Shown here in pieces: positions 19,264 through 27,033 of a stretch of DNA of 45,043 bases (the stretch's first letter is position 1; every line of letters starts with the position of its first letter). The notes below the pieces were generated by a model, which ran no database searches, was not told where the DNA came from, and worked only from the letters and a program-made list of their open reading frames with translations. Origin of the DNA: Tetragenococcus solitarius NBRC 100494. GTDB lineage: Bacteria > Bacillota > Bacilli > Lactobacillales > Enterococcaceae. Both the position numbers and the translations under genes were made by a program. The stretch covers positions 1 to 45,043 of the forward strand of contig NZ_BCPY01000019.1 of assembly GCF_001544195.1 (NCBI RefSeq). Reading direction: 5' to 3'.

Positions 19264-19648
19264 GGAAATATTTTAATACCTTTTAAAAAATCCTAGTTTT
19301 TTTACCTTTTAGAATCTTTCCCATTAAAAACCACTAATTTCTTAAAAATCAAAGAGAATAGGATATGGTTTTTTCAATATTATCAGAGCGCCCTATTTTT
19401 ATGAATTTCGTCCCTCTTTTTAGTCTACAATGTGCTTTGTTATTCTATATAAAAATATCCCCCTCTAAAAACGACATTAAAATTACAAAGTAATTCTTTC
19501 ACAAAATTATTTTTACCTTTGTTGACCGTAAAGGATATATATTATTACTTAGTGTAATAAACATTTAAAAGAAACGAAACAAGCATTTTTCTAAAATTTA
19601 TTGTAAAATATAATTAATCAAAGTTAGGAAAAAGGAGGGATATTCACA
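19264..19648. other. AT-rich intergenic region between ydbC and the 263-aa gene
   Basis: 385 nt between divergent genes. It holds a -10 TATAAT (19609-19614, + strand; weak -35) about 35 nt before the downstream ATG, and AAAGGAGGG as its RBS. I see no other coding potential or strong structure. Confidence 0.5.
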
Positions 19649-20440
19649 ATGGCTGATTTCATCTATGTACATATTGACAACGTTAGTAATGCCGTTTTGA
19701 CCCAAGGTTTTTCTATCGCTGATTTTCATCAAGCAATCATTCATCGCCCGAAAAACCTCTTATTGTTAGATCCTTCTAATGAATTAGGTGAATATGAAGC
19801 TCATACCGCAATGAAAACAATCCGTGGCAGTGATGCTGTTGATCATTACTTCCAAACGGCTAGTAAAAAAAGAATAACGGAGACAAATAAGTGGATTGAT
19901 TTTACTGATATTATGATGCTAAAAGAACTAACACCTACTGAAATTTCCGAACTGCTTTATTTTGGTCATATGAAGACTCATCTTCATTCGCCTTTTTTTT
20001 ATAAATTACAAAATAACTTTGCTTATTTTGATTTGCAAGATGGTTTAGCCCGTGTCTACTACCGTTATTTAGACGAATTTTACCGAGTTTTAGCTCAAAA
20101 AATCACTCATCTGGTGACAACAATCTTAAACACACGACGTTCTCTCTTTCAAAAAAACAAACCAGTCGATCCTCTACCTCTTAATATAGTAAAAAAATTG
20201 AGCGATTTTATGAAAGAAGGCTTAGTCTTTTCCTTTAAACAAACGGAATTTCAAAATAAAAAATATAAAATTCCCTTATTTTTAGTTGAAGATACTCATA
20301 TTCGCATGGGAAATCCAACATTTAAAGACGATGCACTTATTGGATACTTAACCTATTATTCCTCCAAAAAAACGTGGGATCTTGATGTTAATAAAAAAAA
20401 CCTAGATTTTTGGACGTGGTCAAACATCCCTTTATCATAA
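19649..20440 (+). CDS. conserved-looking protein of unknown function, 263 aa
   Basis: I do not recognise the family. It has no signal peptide or obvious transmembrane segment. Visible features: repeated His residues in the middle (HMKTHLHSPFF near 110), an aromatic-rich segment LARVYYRYLDEFYRVLAQK (about 134-152), a basic stretch TRRSLFQKNKP, and a C-terminal half with alternating beta-like strands ending in WTWSNIPLS. The N-terminus MADFIYVHIDNVSNAVLTQGFSIADF reads like a small alpha/beta fold. A strong RBS, upstream -10 and terminator show it is expressed as a single gene. It is the only + strand gene between 3.8 and 32.2 kb. No function is proposed. Confidence 0.8.
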   Translation: MADFIYVHIDNVSNAVLTQGFSIADFHQAIIHRPKNLLLLDPSNELGEYEAHTAMKTIRGSDAVDHYFQTASKKRITETNKWIDFTDIMMLKELTPTEISELLYFGHMKTHLHSPFFYKLQNNFAYFDLQDGLARVYYRYLDEFYRVLAQKITHLVTTILNTRRSLFQKNKPVDPLPLNIVKKLSDFMKEGLVFSFKQTEFQNKKYKIPLFLVEDTHIRMGNPTFKDDALIGYLTYYSSKKTWDLDVNKKNLDFWTWSNIPLS

Positions 20441-20447
20441 CTCAAGT

Positions 20448-20489
20448 AAAAGACGAAGAAACCCTTGCTAAGGTCTCCTTCGCCTTTTT
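20448..20489 (+). terminator. terminator after the 263-aa gene
   Basis: Imperfect stem AAAAGACGAAG.../...CTTCGCCTTTTT followed by TTTTT, 7 nt after the stop. Confidence 0.75.
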
Positions 20490-20945
20490 ATTATTTCTTT
20501 TACTTCCATTTGCAAATGTAGGCTTTCACTTAATATGACCAATAATTAACCAATGTGTCCTTTGACCACAACTATACTTTGTAACGCCTTGGATGAATGC
20601 TCATACTACAAGAACTGTTTCTTAAAACATTATTCTTTGAGCAAATTTTTTGAGCAAAAATCGTTAATTAGTCGATAATTTGTTTCCACTCATTCTATCT
20701 TATCACCTTGGTATTCCCCGGTAATTACCATAACTTTTCCTCGGTAAAAGTTAAATAATGGTTAGTGATATTGTTTTATATTAGCATGTTCATTTGTTTC
20801 ATTGTCAAACACAGAAGGGCCTTTACATCTTAGATAAAACCATTTTACACTCGTTTCTAAATCGTCAATGTACCAATAAACCAATTTTCTTGTCCTCTTT
20901 ATGGTAGATCCATTGCTTCTGGCTAAGCTAGAATTTACTGACCGT
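20490..20945. other. 456-nt gap downstream of thiT, no convincing gene
   Basis: No supported coding region. A direct repeat TTTGAGCAAA occurs twice near 20636-20660. A nested imperfect inverted repeat runs from TATCAC (20701-20706) to GTGATA (20765-20770) and encloses AACTTTT/AAAAGTT with a 7-nt loop. It lacks a U tail in either direction, so it is not an obvious terminator. A minus-strand open frame here (20762 to about 20945) has neither an RBS nor recognisable domains. Confidence 0.4.
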
Positions 20946-21506
20946 CTAATCTGCAGGTATAAACACATTGGGGAATATTTTTTCAAAAACCAACAGAATA
21001 ACGGTCGCAGCTAAAGCAGTTAACAGGGCACTCACCCCGTTGATTACTAGCGAATAAATTACTGGAGATAATCCCCACATTGCATATTGTCCCCAGAAAA
21101 TATACCCAGCAACAAAATGCCAAAAATAACGAGCAAACGTACCTGCTATACAAGCACTAATAATGGCTCGGCGTGTTTTTCCATGATTTTTTTCCTGCAA
21201 AGCTCTCTGTAATTTTGCTGCAAAAAATCCTGCAAAGCCTGCAAAAGGATAGGCTAAAATATACTCAATTAATACCTGGGGAATACTTAGGTAAATGACC
21301 TGACCTAAGGGAAAGTGCAAGAATCCCCAAATAAGACCTGCCAACATCGCCGGTCTTACCCCCCGACGTAAAGCATACACAGTTAAAGGAATCTGACCCA
21401 ATGATAATGTAAAGGTAGTTCCCACGTCTGTAGGTAAAAAAGATAGCATGACACTAAGTGCAGCAATGATTGTTCCTTCTATCCAAACTTTTGTGTTTGA
21501 ACGCAT
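20946..21506 (-). CDS. thiT: thiamine transporter S-component ThiT
   Basis: 186-aa substrate-binding membrane subunit of an ECF transporter; it would join the shared EcfAA'T module encoded elsewhere. Six hydrophobic helices are visible. Residues typical of the thiamine pocket can be seen: Glu in VLIEYILAYP, the FWHFVAGYIFWGQYAMW segment (His, Tyr, Trp) and YSLVINGV (Tyr, Asn). The start is the ATG 21504-21506, with AAAGGAGGAG 8 nt upstream. The TPP riboswitch in its leader independently supports thiamine as substrate. Confidence 0.95.
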   Translation of the reverse strand: MRSNTKVWIEGTIIAALSVMLSFLPTDVGTTFTLSLGQIPLTVYALRRGVRPAMLAGLIWGFLHFPLGQVIYLSIPQVLIEYILAYPFAGFAGFFAAKLQRALQEKNHGKTRRAIISACIAGTFARYFWHFVAGYIFWGQYAMWGLSPVIYSLVINGVSALLTALAATVILLVFEKIFPNVFIPAD

Positions 21507-21514
21507 AACAAAAA

Positions 21515-21552
21515 CTCCTCCTTTAGAATCTATACAATTCACAAAGGAGAAG
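21515..21552 (-). promoter_or_regulatory. expression platform of the thiT riboswitch (RBS sequestor)
   Basis: The Shine-Dalgarno AAAGGAGGAG (21515-21524) can pair with CTTCTCCTTT (21543-21552), 9 of 10 positions Watson-Crick plus one G-U. The same strand extended to 21539 can instead pair with the 5' side of the aptamer (see findings). This points to translational rather than transcriptional control, as no U-run follows a hairpin here. Confidence 0.7.
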
Positions 21553-21576
21553 CATCTTTACTTTTACTTCAACTCG

Positions 21577-21665
21577 TCACAATTCCTACGCTCGAATAAT
21601 CGAAACAGGTACGAAGGGTTTAGAGAGTATACTCAATCTCAGTCCACTTGGACTCCCCTTTGTGA
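21577..21665 (-). ncRNA. TPP riboswitch (THI box)
   Basis: The minus strand shows the conserved THI-box signatures in order: GGGGA, CTGAGA (21637-21642), ACCC (21615-21618), ACCTG (21606-21610) and GCGTAGG (21585-21591). Helix P1 is TCACAA (21660-21665) with TTGTGA (21577-21582). It lies directly upstream of thiT. Confidence 0.95.
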
Positions 21666-21682
21666 TCAGATTCTATTTAATT

Positions 21683-21691
21683 ATTTTAACA
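21683..21691 (-). promoter_or_regulatory. thiT promoter, extended -10
   Basis: Minus-strand TGTTAAAAT (TG-n-TAAAAT) puts the transcript start about 10 nt before riboswitch helix P1. There is no clear -35. Confidence 0.5.
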
Positions 21692-21713
21692 AATATAGTC
21701 TATCACACTTTTA

Positions 21714-21752
21714 TAAAAAAAACATTTTTAACATTGGTTTATAAGTTAAAAA
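21714..21752 (-). terminator. terminator of the histidine-phosphatase pseudogene
   Basis: Minus strand: TTTTTAAC pairs with GTTAAAAA (12-nt loop), followed by a T8 run (21715-21722). It insulates thiT from upstream transcription. Confidence 0.65.
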
Positions 21753-21773
21753 TTTTAGGCATTAAGAGTGGTT

Positions 21774-22641
21774 TTATTTTGATTGTTCTTCTTGCTCCCC
21801 TTTTTCAGCATAACTCATATCATTTACTGATTCTAGAGAATAATTTCCGTCTTTGTATCGAATAATATTCACACTTGCATTCTCCAACCCATCCTCTGGT
21901 GCCTTAAAATCGTCAAATAAAGTATCCAATAAAGCCGTAATACTAAGCCCATGTGACGTAATTAAAATGTTCCCAGAGCCAGTTTTCTGTTCTTCTTTTC
22001 TAACAATTTGGTCTAAACTTTCCGTTAAACGATCGGTGATTGTTTTGTAATCCTCAGCTGGCCAGTTTATATCATCTTCGATGCCTTCTTCTTCTATCTG
22101 CTGTTTATCTAATTTAGCTACACTATCAGCAAAAACTTCTGGATCCATATTTGCTTGGAATTCTTCCAGACTAACACCTTGCTCATCAGCTACATCTTGC
22201 CACATTGTTTCGTTTAAATCACCTTCATACGTACCAAAATTAAATTCTCTTAAGCCACTATCTTTTTGTACTTGAAGTTTTTTTTGCTGTTTCATTTTCG
22301 TCTAAAATCAAGTCTGCCGTCTGAATAGCACGTCCGCTGTCACTTGAGTAAGCGCTTTGAAAGTCTACATCTTTTAATCCAATTCCTGCATCTGTCACGA
22401 CTTCTTCTCCGGCAGGCGTTAATACTGCATCTGACCAACCTTGCACTCGATCCGTAGTATTTAACATTGTTTTTCCATGTCGAACAACATACAACGTTAA
22501 TTCGCTCTTATCTTCTTTAGCATCTGTAGTTTCGGTCGTTTGTGCAGCATGACCTGTTTGTGAACTTCCTTCATTTTGGCAACCCGCTAAAAGCATAACA
22601 AGGGATAATGCAATACTACTTTTTATTAAAAACTTCTTCAT
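21774..22641 (-). pseudogene. histidine-phosphatase lipoprotein, frameshifted in an A8 tract
   Basis: Two overlapping frames together encode one phosphoglycerate-mutase-like lipoprotein of about 288 aa. The first part (from 22641) has a signal peptide with lipobox LAGC (residues 18-21), a Thr/Glu/Asp-rich linker and the catalytic RHG motif VVRHGKTMLN. The second part (to 21774) carries EFNFGTYEG and the second catalytic His in ITSHGLS. The frames meet at eight consecutive A's (T8 on the top strand, within 22278-22285). Removing one A restores ...NETAKKLQVQKDSGLREF. So it is inactive by a single-base insertion, or is rescued by slippage, or contains a sequence error. RBS AGGAG precedes the ATG. 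The protein would sit outside the membrane; its substrate is unknown. Confidence 0.85.
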
Positions 22642-22644
22642 TTT

Positions 22645-22686
22645 CTAGTCTCCTATTCTTTTTTTTGCTAATATTGAAGCCCTCAT
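22645..22686 (-). CDS. possible 13-codon upstream ORF
   Basis: Reads MRASILAKKRIGD and then TAG, with a strong purine-rich RBS (AAAGGGGGG) ahead. Its stop lies 3 nt before the lipoprotein ATG, and the downstream RBS (AGGAG) is inside its last codons. This is the geometry of translational coupling or a leader peptide. Evidence is positional only. Confidence 0.35.
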   Translation of the reverse strand: MRASILAKKRIGD

Positions 22687-22716
22687 ATTCCCCCCTTTCT
22701 AGCTAAAAAACAAAAA

Positions 22717-22846
22717 AACCCACAATAAACCCTAAAAATAGGGTAAATCGTAGGTTATGCTCTTTGCAGATAACATTCCAGCTTCATTATTTAACAATGT
22801 ACGATGAAAAGGCTATCATAATGAACCACAAGTGTCAACCTCCTTT
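22717..22846 (-). promoter_or_regulatory. possible leader-peptide attenuator before the lipoprotein gene
   Basis: In minus-strand order: RBS AAAGGAGG (22839-22846); a 12-codon frame from GTG 22827-22829 to TAA 22791-22793 (reads VVHYDSLFIVHC); a hairpin GTTAT/ATAAC; then a terminator AACCTAC.../...GTGGGTT enclosing ACCCTA/TAGGGT (22717-22756) with a T7 tail. The small hairpin and the terminator share the bases AAC, so they exclude each other. It could also be a short independent RNA. Confidence 0.4.
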
Positions 22847-22886
22847 ACAGAAATTAACCTTTTATGAAATAAGTTCCTTTATTAAT

Positions 22887-22978
22887 AAAACATCCAAACT
22901 ATAGAGAGTTCTTCTGCAGTTACTCGTTGCAAATTTGCAACAATTAACAAATCTCATCAACTATAGTTTAGATGTTTT
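22887..22978. repeat. about 92-nt inverted-repeat element, copy 2 (after prs)
   Basis: Terminal inverted repeats of 18 bp (22887-22904 and 22961-22978) match at 17 positions. The interior holds the perfect palindrome GTTGCAAATTTGCAAC. It is related to the element at 17660-17763 in both ends and interior, and again sits at an operon 3' end, 45 nt after the prs stop. Confidence 0.65.
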
Positions 22979-23023
22979 TAACTTGTCTTTACTTTTGTCA
23001 CAGTCTAATTAAAATTTTCCTCA

Positions 23024-23998
23024 TTATAAATCCACCTTATTTTCAAACAATGGACTGACTGGTTTATTTTCATGAATTCGTTTGATCGCTTCAGCGATCA
23101 AATCGCAAACACTAATTTCATCAAGTTTATCAATTTTACGTTCTTCTGGTAAATTAATGGAATCCGTGACAACTAAACGTTTGATAGCAGAGTCAGAGAT
23201 ACGTTGTAATGCTGGACCAGATAGTACAGGGTGCGTACAAGAAGCATAAACGCTAATCGCGCCAGCTTCCTTTAAAGCATTTGCTGCGAGGGTAATTGTA
23301 CCGGCTGTATCGATCATATCATCGATAATCACACACGTTTTTCCTTTTACATCCCCTATAATATTCATTACCTCTGCTACATTTGCGCGAGGACGTCGTT
23401 TGTCAATAATCGCAATTGGCGCTTTTAAAAACTCTGCTAGCTTACGTGCCCGTGTTACGCCCCCATGGTCAGGAGACACAACCACTACATCATCGCCTTT
23501 AATTCCTTGGTCAATGAAATAATTTGCAATTAGTGGAGCACCCATCAAATGATCAACTGGGATATCAAAAAAACCTTGAATTTGAGCAGCGTGTAAGTCT
23601 AAGGTAACCATACGATTAGCGCCAGCTTTTTCTATCATATTGGCCACTAATTTAGCTGTAATTGGTTCACGCGCACGCGCTTTCCGGTCTTGACGAGCAT
23701 AACCGTAATAAGGCATTACTACATTAATTGTTTTTGCACTTGCCCGTTTCAAAGCATCAATCATGATTAAAAGTTCCATCAAGTTATCATTAACAGGGCT
23801 GCTGGTCGATTGAATAATGTATACATGTGCTCCCCGAATGCTTTCTTCAATATTAACTTGAATTTCTCCGTCACTAAATTGTTTTACCGTACATTTTCCT
23901 AATTCTACACCCACCGCTGTGGCAATCTTTTCTGCTAGCGGACGATTTGAGTTTAACGCAAAAATCTTTAATCTTGGATCAAAATAATGATTGGACAT
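23024..23998 (-). CDS. prs: ribose-phosphate pyrophosphokinase
   Basis: 324-aa enzyme making PRPP from ribose-5-phosphate and ATP, feeding purine, pyrimidine, His and Trp synthesis. Visible: the flexible loop [31 protein letters not shown], the PRPP-type catalytic/phosphate segment [16 protein letters not shown], the conserved IIDKRRP and the PRPP-binding [12 protein letters not shown]. Start set at the ATG 23996-23998 since GGAGG lies 5 nt upstream; an in-frame GTG four codons earlier overlaps that RBS. It has its own promoter and lies downstream of glmU, whose terminator intervenes. Confidence 0.96.
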   Translation of the reverse strand: MSNHYFDPRLKIFALNSNRPLAEKIATAVGVELGKCTVKQFSDGEIQVNIEESIRGAHVYIIQSTSSPVNDNLMELLIMIDALKRASAKTINVVMPYYGYARQDRKARAREPITAKLVANMIEKAGANRMVTLDLHAAQIQGFFDIPVDHLMGAPLIANYFIDQGIKGDDVVVVSPDHGGVTRARKLAEFLKAPIAIIDKRRPRANVAEVMNIIGDVKGKTCVIIDDMIDTAGTITLAANALKEAGAISVYASCTHPVLSGPALQRISDSAIKRLVVTDSINLPEERKIDKLDEISVCDLIAEAIKRIHENKPVSPLFENKVDL

Positions 23999-24065
23999 GA
24001 CGACCTCCACTTTCTATACATTCCAACGAACCATTTATTCGTCTTAAATAGTTGCTTACGTTGTT

Positions 24066-24094
24066 ATTATAATGTTTATAACTAGTTAAAACAA
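24066..24094 (-). promoter_or_regulatory. prs promoter
   Basis: Minus strand -10 TATAAT (24066-24071) is perfect; 17 nt upstream is TTGTTT (24089-24094). Leader of about 60 nt to the prs ATG. Confidence 0.6.
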
Positions 24095-24125
24095 GATATT
24101 GACGGAATATTCTTAAATGAGAAAG

Positions 24126-24156
24126 TAAAAAGCAGAGAAAATTAAATCTTCTCTGC
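24126..24156 (-). terminator. terminator of glmU
   Basis: Stem GCAGAGAA/TTCTCTGC (24132-24139 and 24149-24156) followed on the minus strand by TTTTT. It lies 8 nt after the glmU stop. Confidence 0.8.
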
Positions 24157-24163
24157 CTTCTTA

Positions 24164-25537
24164 TTATTGTAAAAAGGGCAATCTCTTTGCGTATCCTTCT
24201 TTGTTTACTTGTCGCGCACGAGCAATTGCCATATCATTTTCAAAAACATCATCTGTAATCGTTGAACCCGCAGCTAAACAAGTATTGCTAGCAATATTTA
24301 CAGGTCCGATTAGGTTAACCGCTGACCCAATAAAACTGTGGTCTCCAACAGTTGTATGATGTTTATTCTTACCATCATAATTAACAAAAACCGTTCCACA
24401 GCCGACATTAATTTCTTTACCTAAAGTCGCATCTCCCACATAAGTTAAGTGTCCAACTTTGGTTTTTTCTCCAATGACAGCATTTTTTATTTCAACAAAA
24501 TTGCCGATATGTGCTTGTTGTTTAATTTCAGATTTTGGTCGCAAGTGAGCATATGGTCCTACGTCTGCTCCGATATGCACAGTACTTTCTTCAATGGTCG
24601 AAGATTTTACAGTTACATTATCTTCAATCGAGCTATCAATAATTTGAGAATTTTGCGTAATCACACAATTTTCTCCAATAGTTGTGTCTCCCTTTAAAGA
24701 AACACCAGGCTCTATAATTGTTTCCGCTCCAATTTTTACACCATCATCGATGTATGTCGTATTGGGGTCAATAAATGATACACCATTACGCATATGGTTG
24801 CGATTAATTCGCTTACGCATAATACTATTTGCTTGTGATAGAGCAATCCGGTCGTTGACGCCAATGGACTCATCAAAATCATTCGTTTGGTAAGCAGCAA
24901 CTGTGTGACCATTGTCCTTTAAAATTTCGATAATATCTGTCAAATAATATTCTCCTTGAACATTATCTGTTGTGATATTGTCCAACGCTTCAAATAAAAG
25001 TTCGTTGTCAAAACAATAAGTTCCTGTATTGATTTCTTTTATTTGCGCTTCTTCAAAAGAAGCATCTTTTTGCTCAACAATTTTATCTACAATTCCTACT
25101 CGATCTCTTAAAATTCGTCCATAACCACTTGGGTCATCCGCTTGAGCGGTTAAAATTGTAGCAGAAGCATTTTTTCCTTTGTGGTATTCAAATAACTGGT
25201 CCAAAGTTTCACTTGTTAAAAGTGGAGTATCACCACTGATTACCAAGGTGGTCCCTTTTTTTCCTTTTAAAAAGTCAGCTGCTTGCATCACTGCATGTCC
25301 AGTGCCTAATTGTTCTTCTTGCAGCGCATATTCGCTTCGTGTGCCAAGTTGAGCTTTTACCTCATCCGCTCCATGACCTACAATTGTCACAACTTTATTG
25401 GGATTAATTTCTTCTACTCGGTTCATAATATGTTCGACCATTGGCTTACCGCAAACTGGATGGAGCACTTTGTATAATTTTGATTTCATTCGAGTACCTT
25501 TACCAGCAGCTAAAATAATTGCGTAACGTTCGTCCAC
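24164..25537 (-). CDS. glmU: bifunctional GlmU: GlcN-1-P acetyltransferase / UDP-GlcNAc pyrophosphorylase
   Basis: 457-aa enzyme making UDP-GlcNAc for peptidoglycan and teichoic acids. The N-terminal pyrophosphorylase domain begins [20 protein letters not shown] (residues 6-25) and includes QLGTGHAV and the Asp of ISGDTPLL. The C-terminal half is a left-handed beta-helix of hexapeptide repeats with the acetyltransferase residues [17 protein letters not shown] and [11 protein letters not shown]. The start is a GTG (25535-25537) with GGAG 8 nt upstream; a longer frame has no RBS. Genome order purR-(ndk)-glmU-prs resembles enterococci. Confidence 0.96.
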   Translation of the reverse strand: MDERYAIILAAGKGTRMKSKLYKVLHPVCGKPMVEHIMNRVEEINPNKVVTIVGHGADEVKAQLGTRSEYALQEEQLGTGHAVMQAADFLKGKKGTTLVISGDTPLLTSETLDQLFEYHKGKNASATILTAQADDPSGYGRILRDRVGIVDKIVEQKDASFEEAQIKEINTGTYCFDNELLFEALDNITTDNVQGEYYLTDIIEILKDNGHTVAAYQTNDFDESIGVNDRIALSQANSIMRKRINRNHMRNGVSFIDPNTTYIDDGVKIGAETIIEPGVSLKGDTTIGENCVITQNSQIIDSSIEDNVTVKSSTIEESTVHIGADVGPYAHLRPKSEIKQQAHIGNFVEIKNAVIGEKTKVGHLTYVGDATLGKEINVGCGTVFVNYDGKNKHHTTVGDHSFIGSAVNLIGPVNIASNTCLAAGSTITDDVFENDMAIARARQVNKEGYAKRLPFLQ

Positions 25538-25571
25538 CTGTCTCACTCCATTTTTATTTTTTGCTTGTTTA

Positions 25572-25600
25572 AGTGTAGCCCACTTAGCTAGACTTTTCAA
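25572..25600 (-). promoter_or_regulatory. possible glmU promoter
   Basis: Minus strand -35 TTGAAA (25595-25600), 17 nt, -10 TACACT (25572-25577), about 28 nt before the GTG start. Confidence 0.45.
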
Positions 25601-25636
25601 CCAAAGCGATACAATTATAGGTAGACCAATTTTAAA

Positions 25637-26038
25637 TTAACCAAAAAACCGAGCAATTTCTTCGTCCGCTGAAGCTACTGAATCTGAAGCATGAATTAAG
25701 TTTCTAGTTTTATTTATCCCATAATCGCCTCGCAAGCTCCCCATTTCCGCTTCCATGGGATCTGTTACTCCAACGATTTTTCTCGTTTGTAAGACGGCAT
25801 TTTCTCCTTCAATCACCATTAATATGACTGGTCCTTCCAGCATATAGTCTAAAAGTCGTGGGAAAAAGGACTGCTCTATTAAATGTTTATAATGTTCATA
25901 TAATTGTGCTTTTGTTAGAGTTGTCTTTTTTATTTGTGAAATTTGCAGTTGTTTATCTTCAAAACGTTGAATGATACGTCCTATCAAACGGCGAGCTAAG
26001 CCATCGGGTTTTATAATTACCAAAGTTTGTTCACTCAT
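25637..26038 (-). CDS. ndk: nucleoside-diphosphate kinase
   Basis: 133-aa enzyme equalising nucleoside tri- and diphosphates through a phosphohistidine. The N-terminal LVIIKPDGLARRLIGRII signature is canonical. The active-site His is H116 in NLIHASDS, where most family members have HGSDS (Gly to Ala). Other conserved pieces: GPVILMVIEGENAV, TRKIVGVTDP and RGDYGI. RBS TAGGAGTGA precedes the ATG. It lies between purR and glmU, 65 nt after purR, and has no terminator of its own that I can see. Confidence 0.93.
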   Translation of the reverse strand: MSEQTLVIIKPDGLARRLIGRIIQRFEDKQLQISQIKKTTLTKAQLYEHYKHLIEQSFFPRLLDYMLEGPVILMVIEGENAVLQTRKIVGVTDPMEAEMGSLRGDYGINKTRNLIHASDSVASADEEIARFFG

Positions 26039-26103
26039 TAGCCTTCACTCCTATTTCTTTATAAATAGTATCTTGCAAACTTAACTAGTCCTTCTTGTTG
26101 CCG

Positions 26104-26922
26104 TTAATCGTCAAAGTAATTACCAGGGACTACCTTAATTGTTTTTGTTTGTGTGTCTACATCCTTAACATAAAGCAGCGAATTATAATCAGTAACTGCT
26201 CTTTTTCCCTTGAAATTTGCTTCAGCAAAGACGCTAACACCGACCAATTCAGCATCAAATTCTTCGATCAGACCTTGCATCCCATTAATCGTACCGCCGC
26301 CTTTCATAAAGTCGTCAACGACTAACACGTGAGATCCTCGTGCTAAACTACGTTTAGATAATTCCATTTTTTCAATTCGTTCTGAAGAGCCTGAAACATA
26401 ATTGACACTCACCGTCGAGCCTTCAGTTATCTTTGAATCTCTACGTACAATCACAAACGGTTCATTCAAGTAGTAAGATACAGCCTGAGCGATTGGGACA
26501 CCTTTGGTTGCCACAGTCATTACAGCATCTACTTTTTCATTTATATATTTTGATGCAATAATTCGGCCGACCTGTCGTAATAATTGAGGTTGTCCTAATA
26601 AATCTGTTAAATAAACATAACCACCAGGAAGCAAACGATCTTGTTCGGACAAACGATCAGCTAAAGCATCAATATATTCTTTAGCTTCCTTTTTTTCGAT
26701 CACAGGAACAAAAATTACGCCCCCTGAAGCGCCTGGTATCGTGTCTAAAATACCTGTTCCTCTATCCTTAAATGTTTTTTTTGCGATTGCCAAGTCTTCA
26801 CTAATTGATGATTTAGCTGATTCATAACGTTTAGAAAAAAACGTTAGGGGAATCAATTCGTGGGGATGTTCTAATAAATAATGTGTCATATCAATCAAAC
26901 GTTCACTGCGACGAACCTTCAC
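26104..26922 (-). CDS. purR: pur operon repressor/activator PurR
   Basis: 272-aa PRPP-sensing regulator of purine genes. N-terminal winged helix (about 1-74, RRSERLIDMTHYLLEHPHELIPLTFFSKRYESAKSSISEDLAI) and a phosphoribosyltransferase-like domain with the PRPP loop VLVVDDFMKGGGTINGM. It closely follows the Bacillus/Lactococcus protein along its length. The start was moved to GTG 26920-26922: AAGGAG lies 9 nt upstream and the protein then begins MKVRRSERL like its relatives. A TTG three codons earlier abuts the RBS. In lactococci it activates, in Bacillus it represses. Confidence 0.95.
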   Translation of the reverse strand: MKVRRSERLIDMTHYLLEHPHELIPLTFFSKRYESAKSSISEDLAIAKKTFKDRGTGILDTIPGASGGVIFVPVIEKKEAKEYIDALADRLSEQDRLLPGGYVYLTDLLGQPQLLRQVGRIIASKYINEKVDAVMTVATKGVPIAQAVSYYLNEPFVIVRRDSKITEGSTVSVNYVSGSSERIEKMELSKRSLARGSHVLVVDDFMKGGGTINGMQGLIEEFDAELVGVSVFAEANFKGKRAVTDYNSLLYVKDVDTQTKTIKVVPGNYFDD

Positions 26923-26955
26923 TTCGTTCAACTCCTTTTTAATTTAATCGTTTTA

Positions 26956-27019
26956 ATTATATAAGTTTTTCTAAACATAAGCGAGCATTTTTTTATTTTT
27001 TCTAATAATTGTTCGTTTT
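26956..27019 (-). promoter_or_regulatory. purR promoter with paired PurBoxes
   Basis: Minus-strand -10 TATAAT (26956-26961) has no good -35. Two PurBox-like 13-mers in inverted orientation lie at 26977-26989 (core CGAGCA on top strand) and 27007-27019 (AAAAACGAACAAT on minus strand), with 17 nt between them. The Bacillus operator consists of two inverted PurBoxes separated by 16-17 nt. Autoregulation is the likely meaning. Confidence 0.65.
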
Positions 27020-27033
27020 TTGTATAAAAACAC

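Noticed and set aside
20762-20986. Minus-strand open frame overlapping the end of thiT
   Set aside because: Its first part is only the thiT 3' end in another frame, it has no RBS, and the remainder shows no recognisable domain.
26321-26336. CACGTG inside purR as a second parS
   Set aside because: Only the central six bases match; the flanking positions of parS are absent.
26931-26933. TTG start for purR three codons upstream
   Set aside because: It abuts the RBS; the GTG at 26920-26922 has normal spacing and aligns with related PurR N-termini.
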